DNA of 64,000 nucleotides from Margaritifera margaritifera (lineage: Eukaryota > Mollusca > Bivalvia > Unionida > Margaritiferidae): contig JAQPZY010001621.1 in the NCBI GenBank assembly GCA_029931535.1, positions 992,001-1,056,000 of the forward strand. The letters are read 5' to 3'. The notes beneath the pieces were generated by a model. That model searched no databases, was not told where the DNA came from, and worked only from the letters and a program-made list of their open reading frames with translations. The stretch's first letter is position 1. The number at the start of each line of letters is the position of its first letter. Positions 36,367 to 49,500 of this stretch are shown here, one piece after another. Both the position numbers and the translations under genes were made by a program.

Positions 36367-38790
36367 AAATGTATTAAATATATATAAATAAACAACTTTA
36401 AATTTAGATTAATTATGCAAAACATAGTATTTATAAAGTTCACCAGACATTGGTATTATGTTAATATTATCTAAAATTTGATTTGGCATCATGTATCATA
36501 TATTATCTTCATTAGAACTAGCAAATGTTTATAATTATAATGTATGTCAATGTGGTCATATAGGCACATTTACTAAAATCAAATATTAATTGTGGTTCTC
36601 AAATTTAATACTAAGATAGTTTAACCAAAGTCTATTCAATCCCGATTGTTGAATTGCTCCCAAATGGGAGAATGAGTTAGATAAATTGGTTCCTCTCTAT
36701 TTCAATGAACCTTTTTAGCGCATGCTTACTGGGGTCATAAAGAGTAAACCACACCCATTTTATCGAGACCACATCCACTCTGCGGTGGTCGTTGGATGTG
36801 ACTGCAAAAAAGGGTGGCATGCGGAGCTATTCTACATGAGAAGCCATGGCAACTCCATCAGGACGCACGGAGAGACGCGGTTTTTTTCTTAATCCTCTCC
36901 ACACTCTCTCTACTCTAGACGCAAAGCGTGGAGAAACGAAAACTCGCGTTAACTGTACGGTACCGCTCTCATGTACTCAGTGTGCAACCTCGTCTTTCTC
37001 TAGATCAGTCTATTGGTCCTTTTTCTATCACTGGTTTATGTTGTAAACGATTTAGTGATAAGGTAGCTTGGGACATGTTATCTCTGCACCGCGCAATCTT
37101 TTAATGATGGCAAGCCTCTACTAGTATCTAAGAGAAAGATTGCGATAAAAATGCCACTCCCTCTTTCGACAGTTACAGGAGGATCTGCCATAGTTGTTAT
37201 CACCTGTACCAAATGTCAATGAAATATTGTTTTTAGTGAACATATTTTTCACCTTTCTTCGCTTTCAAACTCATTATATATATCCATTACTTCGTATATT
37301 GCTTGGTATTGGACTGATCAGACATGGCATCGGATAAATACAATAACAAATGATGCAAGTAAATGGATAACAGTCTACACCGAAACTGTCAAAACTCTCG
37401 AATTCCTGTTTCATGCTCTACCTCTTCCGTGAAGAGCTACAACTGAAGCAATCACTAATTTCATTACTGTGCACGAACACGAAACATAGTTGACACACCG
37501 AAACGCACATAGATTATTTTGTATAATCCATAGTGTATCAATGGTTGTGTACATATAATTCATAACTTTGATAATTTAGTATTATATAATAATATAATAA
37601 TATATAATATAGTAACGTGTACTTTCGTTACTGGCGAAAATTGATGCAACAGAAAATTGTACAGGCAAGAATTGGAGAGCAAATTAATAAGAAAATGTAC
37701 ATTACTGGAACAGTCGGGAATCTCCAGAATTATGAAATAATCATTATTTGATTTTTAAGTAAATACAAGTTTAAAGTTTAATATTAATAATTATTTAAAT
37801 TTTTTATACACGATTGTGGGGGTATCTATATTTACTGGAACTAACCAAAAGAAAGGTAATTACCAGAATTAAAAAAGAGAAATTTCCTGAACAAACGGAA
37901 AAATCCAAATTTATACCTACATTACATTGTCTTATTGTATTTCTAAAAATTTTATGTCATATGCATGCACATAAAAGTTTTTTTCTGAGAAAGAAAATGT
38001 TTTCTATTTGTATTACATACATCATATCATTGTCAACACTGATTTCTTCATATATTGGAAATAATTTTAAAATTATATCTTCTATTTTAATAAATAATAA
38101 GTATTTAAAACATTATATTATTTAAATTAATAATTATTAATTGATCTTAATTACTAATTTGTTTCCATATAGGTTGCTATCTTAGAAACATTTCCCAACA
38201 TGAATTAAGGAACACAAACTAGAGAAGAAAGTAGCCGACTTTATGAAAAATATATCAGACAAAAATGCAAAAATATAAATCGAAAACTTGGGTTATACTG
38301 TAACGAAAGAAGGTTTGACTGTGCGACTGTACGTAGTTGTAGCGATGGCGATAAACCATGCTGTATTCTACAGTCAAAACTTCTTTTACACGAAAGGTTA
38401 TACGTAAATATGTATTTACGTTTAGCAGATTTTTTTTTTTTTCACTCTCCGTTCGTTTAATTTTCCATTTTCTTTGTCCTGGTTTCTTTTCCTGTGTCTT
38501 CGTTGCCACGATTTCTGACTGTCCGTCTGTTATGTCATGTATTTACTATTTTTCAAAATGAAGCTTCTGAATTTTTTGTACCGTCTTTGTCTTTGTTCAT
38601 TAGTTTGTGTCACAGAAGTCTCTGAACTTTGAAAACCATATGTGGCTGTGACTGAGTCGGTATTCATCAGTCCCTATAGGCTATAGTAATGCATTTCTCA
38701 AGTCTTTGAACTGTCCGTCCACCAAGTCATTTTAAAGAGATACAAATTCTGTCAAAGGCTTTGATTTCCACTCTACAACCTGCTTTAAAA
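36367..38790. other. Intergenic region with a CpG-bearing segment
   Basis: 36700-37500 is richer in C+G and CpG than its surroundings and holds two short ORFs with good ATG contexts, one per strand (36846-37046 plus; about 37191-37078 minus). It could be the promoter and 5' exon zone of the F-box/LRR gene, but no exon in the needed phase was found. The rest is AT-rich. Confidence 0.35.
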
Positions 38791-38800
38791 CGTAATTAAC

Positions 38801-39157
38801 TTATTCGCAGTTATTGTTCGTCCATTCGTCATCGATCAAGTCCCGTTGTACTGGTCCATTTACTGATTTTTCAGTCTTGACTGAAAATAGATAATACATT
38901 TTGACGAAAACTTTCCCACGGAAAGACTCCAAGTCATCTTATTTCTCTTCAAAACAAATGGTATCGTCAGTGTCCAAAATTCCCCCAAGTCTAAATATTT
39001 TGTCCAAAATAAGATTTCGGTCCTTTTTGTCAACAACGTCGCCCTTAAATTTTTGCGTAGCGTTTTCGAAGGTGTCTGGTACATGAGACGTGTAGATTCT
39101 GGAAATGCGGTCGGTCTGAATCAGAAGTTTCGTCAAGTCTATGTCTACTAATTTCAT
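38801..39157 (-). pseudogene. Unrecognised ORF, divergent from MRI1, one in-frame TAA
   Basis: From ATG at 39157 the minus strand reads 72 codons starting MKLVDIDLTKLLIQTDRISR to TAA at 38941-38939. The same frame then stays open for 45 more codons (DDLESFRGKVFVKMYYLFSV and on) to TAA at 38803-38801. Composition looks coding: few low-complexity runs and mixed charged/hydrophobic residues. I recognise no family. It lies 383 bp from the MRI1 start, so a shared bidirectional promoter is possible. It could be a pseudogene, a short gene ending at the first TAA, or an exon with unseen splicing. Confidence 0.35.
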
Positions 39158-39539
39158 CTTCAAATGATGGAAAAAGTGGCAGTAACTCTAAAATCGCTAT
39201 TGTCATGTATGAAAATCCGAAGTGTCTACTATAGTCTTGATCCGTTCCACAACCAATGATACATGGTATATATACAACACAATTTAAGCGCGTTTTGGTG
39301 TAGCCACTATGTTCCGGTGTTTCTGTGCACAGTGGATTAAACGACCTATATTTATTTAATAGGCCAAAAATTATATATACAAAAATATCCGATGGTTTAG
39401 TTATTTATGTGCATAATTTAATTGTCTTGTGAACACTTATAGGGCACTAACTGATCACGTGAACGATAACGAAGCATGTGGTCGACGTTATCAATAGAAG
39501 GTCGTCGCACTCTACTATAAATAATAGAGACGGGTGGAC
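39158..39539 (+). promoter_or_regulatory. Putative MRI1 promoter / 5' UTR
   Basis: This gap separates the divergent ORF from the MRI1 start codon. It contains several CpG-bearing words (GAACGATAACGAAGC, GTCGACGTTATC) and a TACTATAAATAATAG stretch near 39513-39527, which could serve as a TATA-like or initiator region. Assignment rests on position only. Confidence 0.35.
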
Positions 39540-39695
39540 ATGATGTCTAAAAAGAAGACCAAAATGTCTCTCGAATCCATCAAATATAAACGTGGAAAAC
39601 TTGAGATACTTGACCAGTTACTGATTCCTGTCTCACATGAGTTCATTCCTGTTAATGATACAACTGATGCATGGCGTGCTATCAAAGAAATGCAG
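39540..39695 (+). CDS. MRI1: MRI1 exon 1
   Basis: 52 codons ending at a GTAAGA donor in phase 0. Begins [20 protein letters not shown], and the family start corresponds to MSLESIKY. A basic KKKTK stretch precedes it. The start at 39540 is the first ATG in frame. Confidence 0.92.
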
Positions 39696-42600
39696 GTAAG
39701 ATGTATTACTCAAAATTAGTAAATTGGCGCTGTATATAGATGTAAAGATTTTGTAATACTTTCATTAGATACTAGTGTAACAAGTATTTGTAACATAGTA
39801 TTCTGCACAAATGTTACTGTTCGTGCGTTATTTTTTTTAAATTTTAATTTGTATTTTTTCCAAGAGGCTTGAAATTCATGTTTTCATGTCTATATTTTAG
39901 GTTATGCTGTTGTATAAAATGACCTACTAATCTACAACAGCAAATGAAAGTAGGTTTAGTAATAAGAAATGTATATCACTGGGTCATTCATTCATTATCA
40001 GAATATTCCATGGAAAAAGTAGTACAATATTAATATTTTCAGAACAGTATGCAGCACAGTGATAATTGTCAACTCTAGAGAGCAGCTGCCATATATCTCC
40101 AGTACCCATGAGGTTACAATTAGGCTTTTGGGCAGTAAGAACAAAGGCATAGCAGGGGTGAATTTAACCTAAGGCTTGAAACATAGCTCTGTTTGCCTAA
40201 GTGACAGATTAAAGTGAACTGTTAGAAAACAATTTACAAGTTATACCTTTCCTATATTAAATTAAGATTTAATATTCTGCAAATATCAGTACCAAGAGAA
40301 CCATCAATGTTTCCCCTCCATTCTGATATCATTTTTGTGATTTTATGATAGATGATGACACAGATAATGTCAGCGAAAAGATCTCTTTTTGCAACTCTTT
40401 AAGTTAACCTTGATTTTCAATTTGAAAGTATCAAAATCGGTATGAAATAAATTATTGAACTAAAATTAGTACCAATGCATATTTCAATGTACTGAAAGTA
40501 TATAAATGTAAACTGTATTCATGTACATTAAATGCAAATTTTGTAAAATGATTTACAGAAGATCATAATGAAGATTTTCCATTCAGATTCAAAATGTATC
40601 TTTTACCTCTCATTCTTCCAAAACTTTGGCTTAAATGGCTAAAGAAATTACACTAGTACATTCAAATAGTATTGTTCAAATTGTATTGCCACTAAAAGGA
40701 TACATTTATTTCTTATGTTAGTGATGGCGGGGTGGGGTATAAATCATGTACCATGTATGAGCTTCTCTGATCCCTTCAAGATATCCACCCTTTGTTCTTA
40801 CAGTCCACTCTGAACCTCATTTGCATAACAGTGGGGAACAGGTTATATTTGAATGGCTAGGTAGAGAATTTCCAATCCGAATGTATGTTAGTATCAGATC
40901 CTTTAAAGTTCTTGTTTGGGTTGTGAGCTTACAGCTTTTAATTTGTATATACCCGCCATAAGCAGAGCGTATTATGTTATAATGTTGTCCATCCATCTGT
41001 TACTTGTGTGGTTTCATCACAATAACTCAAGTTACCCACCTCCTGTAGTTACCAAACTTTGTGGATAGCTTGTACTTGGGGTAAGGAAGAACCCTATTGA
41101 TTTTGGGTTGAATCTTCAATGGTCAAGGTCACTGTGATTGAAAGAAAAATGGTTTCTGTGCAATGGCTCTAGATATCCACCATCTACAGTTACATAACTT
41201 TGTGGATAACTTTTACTTGGGGTAAGGAAGAACCCTATTCATTTTAGGGTCAAATGGTAAAAAGTCAAGGTCAATGTGGCAGAGAAGGAAAAACAGTGAT
41301 GCACAATAACCCTTGGTCTCCACCATCCATGGTTACCAAACTTTGTGGATGGCTTGCTCTTGGGGTAAGGAGATCAAAGGTCAAGATCACTGACTAAAAG
41401 AAGAAAAAATGGTTTCTGTACATTAACTTGAGTTTTCCATAATCTTGGGGTAAGGAAAAAGCCTATTGATTTTGACATTAAACAATTCAAGATCACGGTT
41501 ACTCAAAGAATAAAAATGGTTTCTGCACGATAACATTAATTCTACATCACATATCTGGACCAATTTTTGTGGATGATTTGCACTTGGGATAAGGAAGAAG
41601 CCTATCGCATTTGTGATCAAAAGATCAAAGGTCAAGGTCACTTTGACTCGAAGAAGAAAAGTGGTTTTGGTATAATAACATTAGTTCTACACAGTGCTGG
41701 ATTACCCAATAGGCAGACTAAGCACGTGCTTAGGTTACCAGCAAAGCAGGGACACAAAAAAAAAAGAGAAATTACGTTGTTTTTTTAATTACAAAAGGGG
41801 GGGGGGCACCATAATCTTTTCAGTGCTCAGGGCCTCTAAAGGTCTTAATCCGGCCCTGGTTCTACATCACAGACTTGGTGGTACACATGTGGTAAGGAAG
41901 AAGCCTATTGGTTTTGGCACTTCAAATATCACTTTTTTCCTATTGTTATGAAAATGAGGTTCCCATTGCAATATATATATATATATATATATCTTTCAGC
42001 ATTGCACCCCCCACCCCCAATTAACTTTTGAAAATTAATATTGTACATTTATTATTTCCTTCTGTTTTTTATGTTCTATTTTTAGATGCTTATTATCTTC
42101 TATTTTATGCTATTTCTCTTTCTTTTTTCATTCAGTCAGTTTTTTGGCACCCTGCCCCGACCCACCCCATCCCCACCCCCCTCACCCCCAAATTTTGCCG
42201 CCATAGGCAACCACCTAGTTTGCCTAGCGATTAAGCATGCCCTGCCTGGACTCTTCAAAAGGAAAATGAAAAAGTATATGTTCACTATTTTATTACAAAT
42301 CTGGTTTAAATTCCCTGCCTCATAATATCACATTAGAGAGGAACTATTTTTCAGTAATTGTCCAAAAACTTTATATCATACTGCAGTCTGCCATCTACAA
42401 ACTAGTTTTTCAAACGAGTTTCTTTATTTTTTACAGTTCTTTGACTTAACAAATGTATGTATGGCATTCTGGTGATCTAAGTCTTCAAGTACAGGATGCT
42501 CCTCTATTATTTTGATTCATTTATTCAGTTTCATTGTATGGAACTGTGCTGCTTTGCAGTCATCATTTTCACACCAATTTTGAGAGTTTTCTCAACAGCA

Positions 42601-43491
42601 TACGGGACTGTTTGTCTCTTTTGTGCAACACGTCAAATGTTAACAATTAAATGATCCAGGTTAAATTCTTGACAGTAAGTTAGTATTTCCATTTCGAGTG
42701 AAAGGATTTTGCTTTCTAGCATTCTTACACCACTTACAAATTGCTTTTAATGTACCATCTGATTCCACTTTTTTAAACCATGAGAACTGCTTCTCCTACT
42801 CGCATCTCTAAGTTCTTATGTTGGTAGTTCTGCCGCAATTTTTTATCAGTGTCCTTCACTCTAGTCGAGATGGAGTCAGCATTAAAATATACATTCTGAG
42901 TTTGAGTTCTCTTTGTTGTCTTTGATTGTGCTGTCATTTGTTATCTATTTTTTTGCCTTTTATTACCATTAACTAAAGTATAATATTCATTGCAAGTATG
43001 TTTCCCTACAAATGAAAACAGATTTGGCTGACTCCTTTTACGAGTCAAAGTACTTTTCTGCACTCTTTTAAAAAGTGTCTACTAATACTGTAGTGCCCTG
43101 GTCTAAATCATTTATTATTATTATTATTATTATTGCATATTAATGATTTGACAGCATTGTCCAACTCAAACTCAATTTAAACACCATCAAAACAACAAAG
43201 GGCATCATTTATTTGCCGAATAATTGCAGGTGCTCACATACACATTCAATAGAACATCGGTTTTTATAAAGTCATCAGATCAGATAAGGATTCAAAATTA
43301 ATTAGTCATACTGGCTTCATGCCTGTTTACCTAAGTCTAGCTATTAGCTATTCCGCAGATCAGCCATGGCTAACCAAAGATACAAGGGGAGTGTCATGGG
43401 GGAAAATGAGGTGCATCATGGGGATGCATTAAACAGAGAAAAGGTGCATCCTCTGAGAATTTGACCCAGAAGCTAAGGTCCCTGAGAGCCA

Positions 43492-43579
<88 letters not shown>

Positions 43580-46500
43580 ACCTTCTCATCTTTTGAAGAG
43601 CAAGCTCAAAATTAAAAGTACATGGCTAATTCTACTGAAAGGATCCTAATGACCCAGATTTATTGGCCAACTTCTATTACATTTGGCTATTAGGCAAATG
43701 TCAGGTGAGCAATGTCAGACCCACTTGGGCCTCTTGTTATCAACTCATTAGAGCACCTCTACTTTGATATAATAGAAAAGGATTTCTTTCTTTTTTTTAA
43801 AAGTCTTTTATGCCCAGTCACAATAACGACATTTCATAGGTCAAGATCACTTTAGTCCAGTGTTTCCCTTTACCGTCATTGGTGCATCAGAGACCCCAAA
43901 ATTTTTAATTTGACCCCCAGCTCTGACACCAAGGTTTGTTATTTACTCAATCTGACCCTCACTTATGACGTCAAGGGAATTTATTACTCTCAATCTTGCA
44001 CCCCTAGGGGAAATACTGCTTTAGTCTGAATTTATTTTCTGCATGATTATTATTGTGTGTTACTGAGAACATAGCATCATTTTGAGTAAAGCATGTTCAT
44101 TTTTTTTTCTTCTCTTTTCTTATCTCTTATTAGGTAAGGGGGGCACCTGCAATTGCCATTGTTGGTTGCCTGAGTCTGGCAGTGGAACTTCACAATAGGG
44201 ACTTTGACAACAAGCAGTCACTTGTGGACCACATCTGCAAACAGTTTGAGTACCTCATCACATCACGGCCAACAGCTGTAAATATGAAGGAGGCAGCCCA
44301 TAGGTTCTCTGTCCTTGCACAAGCCCTAACAGATGATGAAAACTGCAGCAAGGATGATGTCAAACAGTTGTATGTTTGTAATTTGTTTTATTAATTTCAT
44401 ATTTCAACAACTGTGTACATATGTACTGCAAATCATAATACTTATTGTCATTAAGTTTGTGAATTTAGTAAATGCAGAACAATTAGGAAATTAAACTTGT
44501 TCAAATTAATGATAAACTATATATATTTTGCATTTAAGCCTTTACTATGGAAAATATTTTGCATTTAAGCCTTTACTATGGAAAATGATTTACATTTAAG
44601 CCTTTACTATGGAAAATATTTTGCATTTAAGCCTTTAGTATGGAAAATATTTTACATTTAAGCCTTTACTATGGAAAATATTTTACATTTAAGCCTTTAC
44701 TATGGAAAATATTTTACAAAGTAAACTAAATATGCTCATAAACATATTTTGATTTACAATACATGTATATAGTTTATTTATGAGACTTGAACTAGTGTTA
44801 TATTTTGATGATTTAAATCCTAAAACTTGCCACTCAAATCAGTTTGTACATTCTGTGATGCCTAAAAATTCATTTGTTTTGTTCGATGATAACCATACAA
44901 GATGACTACTCCCAGATAATTTGTTTTTCAAAGAAACATTAAGGTACAGTAAAACTCATGATTTTTCGGAACCCCACGCTTCGCGGTAGGTTACTTAATC
45001 CCCTCCACTTTAGCTCCAATGCTGCGTGGTGGAGGGATAAATACCTACAAATCACCACCATGCCTCGGCAGGCATGCTGGTGTCAACTGCACTGTGGAGG
45101 GGGCTGGTTGACATTACTGATTAACATTTGAACAGCCAATGAATGAAGACCACCTATCGAAAGACTGAGACATCAACAGTGATTTACAACCAGATGCCAT
45201 TGAAAGAATCAGTCATCTTTATTTCGATCATATATTTGGACAATAAAAAAATAATTCCAAAAGTCTTGTATATTCAATACACATTACTGTTTATAAAAGG
45301 TTGATCGACTTCTTTTGCAGTAAGTTTATGCTATTAATTCATTCAAAGAAATATGAACAAACTTATGCACTGACTTGACGAGAAGCACACCTTGCTGAGC
45401 TTCTCTAGCAGTATAAATTAATTATTTTGTTCCAAAGGAAAGTAATTCACTGAGATATGGACAATTAAAATCCAAATTGACATCTGCTTCTGCTAAAAAA
45501 AAAACCCAAACAAACAAACCTAAAACACTGAATTTACACTGAAATGCAAACTGCGTGCTTAGTCCTTAAGCAGTAATAGGACAGTCAAGAGGCTGAATAT
45601 TCTGACTGCATGTGTACTGTAAGGGACTGACCATTTAATGTATGGGGCTTAAATGTTGTTGTTGTTTTTTTTGACCGGGATATTTTTTGTTCCTTCATCA
45701 CAGTATAAATTTATTTCAAGTGAAATATGGAACAGAATAATGTCTTTTTATACTTCAAATCAGAGAAGACAATTGTTTTCATGCATTTACCCCCCACCCC
45801 TTAGAAAATTCAATTTTCTCTCCCTAATAAAGACTGGACTTCAGCAGATGTTCTACACAAATCAAGGTAATGACCACTGTGAACACTGTTGTTAAATATT
45901 GACAAGGGTTTGCTTCAAAGGATGATGTCAGTTTCAGCTTGGGAACAGTGTTTTTATCACACGAAGCCATCTGACTTGGTGCAGTGTACTTTACAGCCGT
46001 AATTAAGGTACCGCAATTAACAATGGAAGTTTGATAATTGTTAGTAATTAAACTGAACTCAATTTGTTACCGAAATGAAAAATAATATGGAAAATTCTAA
46101 AATCTCAGATGTTCAGAGATTTTAATTTCCAACAAGTTTAGGGCATTTTGCATGGATGTATTGTCTCCACATGTATCCTATTATTTGCTAAATTTTCTAA
46201 GGTAAAAATGTAAAAACAGACTATATTCTTATAATTATTTTGATGCAGATATTAAAGTATGCAGTTTCCTGTTTGTGACTGTTAGAGCCTTTGGTTATTG
46301 AGTGTGTTTTTGTATGTGGTATATTGCTGACAGCTAGATTTACTGTGCGACTCATACACACACACACACTTGGGTGTCTGCAGGGGGGGGGGGCATGTAA
46401 AAAAATAAATATATCCCTTTTATTTTGGCTTTGCCCCCCCCCCCCCAAAAAAAAAAAAAATTCCTGCGGACACCCCCACCCACACTTGACTTTGGAGCAC

Positions 46501-49500
46501 GTGGACGGGAGTTCCAGCACACAGGTGGGAGCATTTCTTTCTTTTTTGCTCCATAATGCTATAATGTCTAGCACGTTATTACTTTTCTTACCACTACCGA
46601 ATGTTTCCAGATTTCAGTTTGTGTACATCTAGATTTATAATCAGTCAAATTTTAATATTTTAATTCTGAAGATTGCCTAAAAATGTTGACATGTCAGGCA
46701 TCGAAAAAGTAAAATTTTGGTTAACATTAATAAACATTTTAGCGTTATTTTTTAAATTCATATTAGTGAAAAACTCCTCAGAGCATAAGCAGAACCATGC
46801 AAAACTTGAATGGCAGGAACATCTTTTTGGTAGAGTGAATGATGAGGCTGCTAATTGAAGAAAGCTGGCCAATCATGGAATACTTAAACTGTTACTGAAG
46901 CATGTACAAAAAAATGTTTCTAATGTCGAGTGCAACTGATTATGATGAGTTGCGCTGTAGTACTTTGGATTCCATATTTTATGAGAGAAAGAGGTGGGGA
47001 GGGGTCTTTACTAAAAACAGTTATTGATCAAGAAATGCTTAAACAGGTTCATCTCATTTTTCTGTATTTCACATAGTATGCTATAGGAAACGAAAAGAAA
47101 AAAGTAAAACATTAATTTAATCTGATGCTTAAGTTTACTTGGTGATATAGATATAGAAGTACATGTATATAATTAACGTACAGTATTCACATACAGCAGA
47201 TAGAGAAAATACAGACAAAACAATTTTGCTGTCATCAGACACGCAGATATAAATGTACGCAGCTTCCTCTTTTTGACTTTAGTGCGGTTGCCTATTGAGA
47301 CAAAAAATAAACTAATTTCTTTGAAATGTGTTGGGCATCTTTCTGTATATGGGATATTGCTTTTCAGCTACAGTTACTGTGGCCAAATGGATAGAGTGTG
47401 TGACACACACACACACACTTTTGATATTAGTGCACAAGGTTATGAGTTTGCACCTACCGACAGGAAAATTTGTTTCTTTCTTTTTTCCCCATTATGCTAT
47501 AATGTCTAGTACATTATCACTTTTCTTACCACTTATGAACTTTTCCAGATTTCAGTTTATGATAACTTGTGCAGTAGTGATTTGGATACCATATTTTATG
47601 AGAGAGAGAGGGGGGGGGACTTTACTAAGAAGATTTAATGATCTAGAAATATTCATCTCATTTTTCTGTATTATGCATAGTATGCAATAGGAAAATGAAC
47701 AGAAAAAGAAAAAGTTAAACATTAATTTCATCTGATGCTCAAGTTTACTTGGTGATATAAATATACAGTGGTTATACTAGAACTCACAAGTACAACACAA
47801 ACAGATCTGGGTGTACACTGCAGTTCACAAGGGGATATGGTACCTATAAATGATAGCCTGACTTTGATCCACTCTTACTTCAGAATGATAGAAGAGTTAG
47901 AGTTGATGCTTGAGGATGACATAGCCACCAATAAAGCTATTGGGAGGAATGGATCAGAACATATCCTTGGTTACTTCAAGAATCAGCCAGTTTCCATCCT
48001 CACCCACTGTAATACAGGGTCGCTTGCCACTGCAGGGTATGGCACTGCACTAGGTATGTAACAACTAATATATTTGCTTGTGTGTAACACATATCCAACT
48101 GGGAACAGTGTGGATCGAGATCTGCTGGTACATTATGTTGGCATAAAATCACAGGTACAATAAACAGTCTAGACTCTGACCAGCAGGTGAATAATCTGGG
48201 AGTGACAGTTTTGATTTTACCTGAACTTGTCCTGCAGTGGTCTTACAATTTGAACTTGTCTTCTTTCTTTTATGTCAGAACTGAGCTACTCAGATAAAAG
48301 TTTACAAGCCCAGTAATGATTTTTACTTGCCTGGACTAGTTGGGCTACTCTGCTAGTTGGGCTATGGATAAAGTGATGTCAGATCTGGATCTATGCTGAA
48401 ATCCATTTTAACACCAAGATAATTAGATAATCACAACATATTAGGATCATAAAACAGTGGCAAATTTGGTAAATGACAAATGTTTACAGTGGAATTTTTT
48501 CAAGCAAGCAATCCAATGAATTCTTATTTTGCATCATAGGCTTTGATGTGAAAGATATTTTGTCAAACCAAGTTTCTTTGCTGATTTTGTGAAAGTTTCA
48601 GGATTTACAGTTTTATGCTGCCATATAGACACATTGCATAATGTTGGGGAAATCACAAGTGCCATATATACTCACATATAATCCGGGTCCAAATGCAAAC
48701 AACATAGACCCTGATCTGCTGGCACATTATGCAACAGCAGATCTGGGTCTGTGTTGTTTGTTCTACTGATTAGTCCTTACAAACTGCAGAGACCCAGATC
48801 TGCCAGCGCATTATGCGCCGGCAGATCAGGGTTTATGCAGTTTGCAATGGGCATGGAATTATACACGAGTTTAGATGGTAATCATTCAGTTGCAACACAG
48901 AATCTTTTGGTCAAAAGCAGGTTATGTATATTACCTTAAAGGACATTTAGTGGAGGTAACACTTACTTGAGGAGGGGGTGGGTGAGCATAGGGCATAACT
49001 CAGCATTATGCGTTGAACATGCCTACTTCTTGATACAGATTAAGTTAGTCATTTTTAATCATGTTTACAGTTGTAAATTTTAAATACAGTGAAGCCTGCC
49101 TTTAAAGACCACCCATTATACCAGCATAAAGTGCTCAATAAAGGTGATCTCTCATTAGAGGTCATCACATTATGTATATGATGCATTTAATCCATGCACG
49201 GTAAAGGTGGCCTTTCATTACAGGCAGTCTTTCATGACAATGGTCTTTCAAGACAGGTTTGACTGTATCCATTTCAGGGGTAGAAAAAGTTTGAAAATCC
49301 ATGGTTGTCCTTGAGCAGCCAGCTTTGAAAATATGGTTGCCCAGCAGATTTTTCCGGTTGCCCAGTAAATTACTGCAGTTGCCCACAAGATTGCTGTAAT
49401 CAACATTTTTCACCAAATTTTGTCATATATATAGTTGGTTCTAATTGCACACAATATTTGTAACTCATTATCAGTCCTGCAAATGGAAAGTGTCACACAA

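Noticed and set aside
36846..37046. Plus-strand ORF starting MATPSGRTERRG as a gene
   Set aside because: Good start context but no motif, no matching downstream exon and no splice support.
37078..37191. Minus-strand ORF starting MADPPVTVERGS as first exon of the F-box/LRR gene
   Set aside because: None of its possible donors leaves the two extra bases needed to join the F-box exon in frame.
43394..43649. IYIYIY ORFs on both strands
   Set aside because: Translation of a (TA)n microsatellite.
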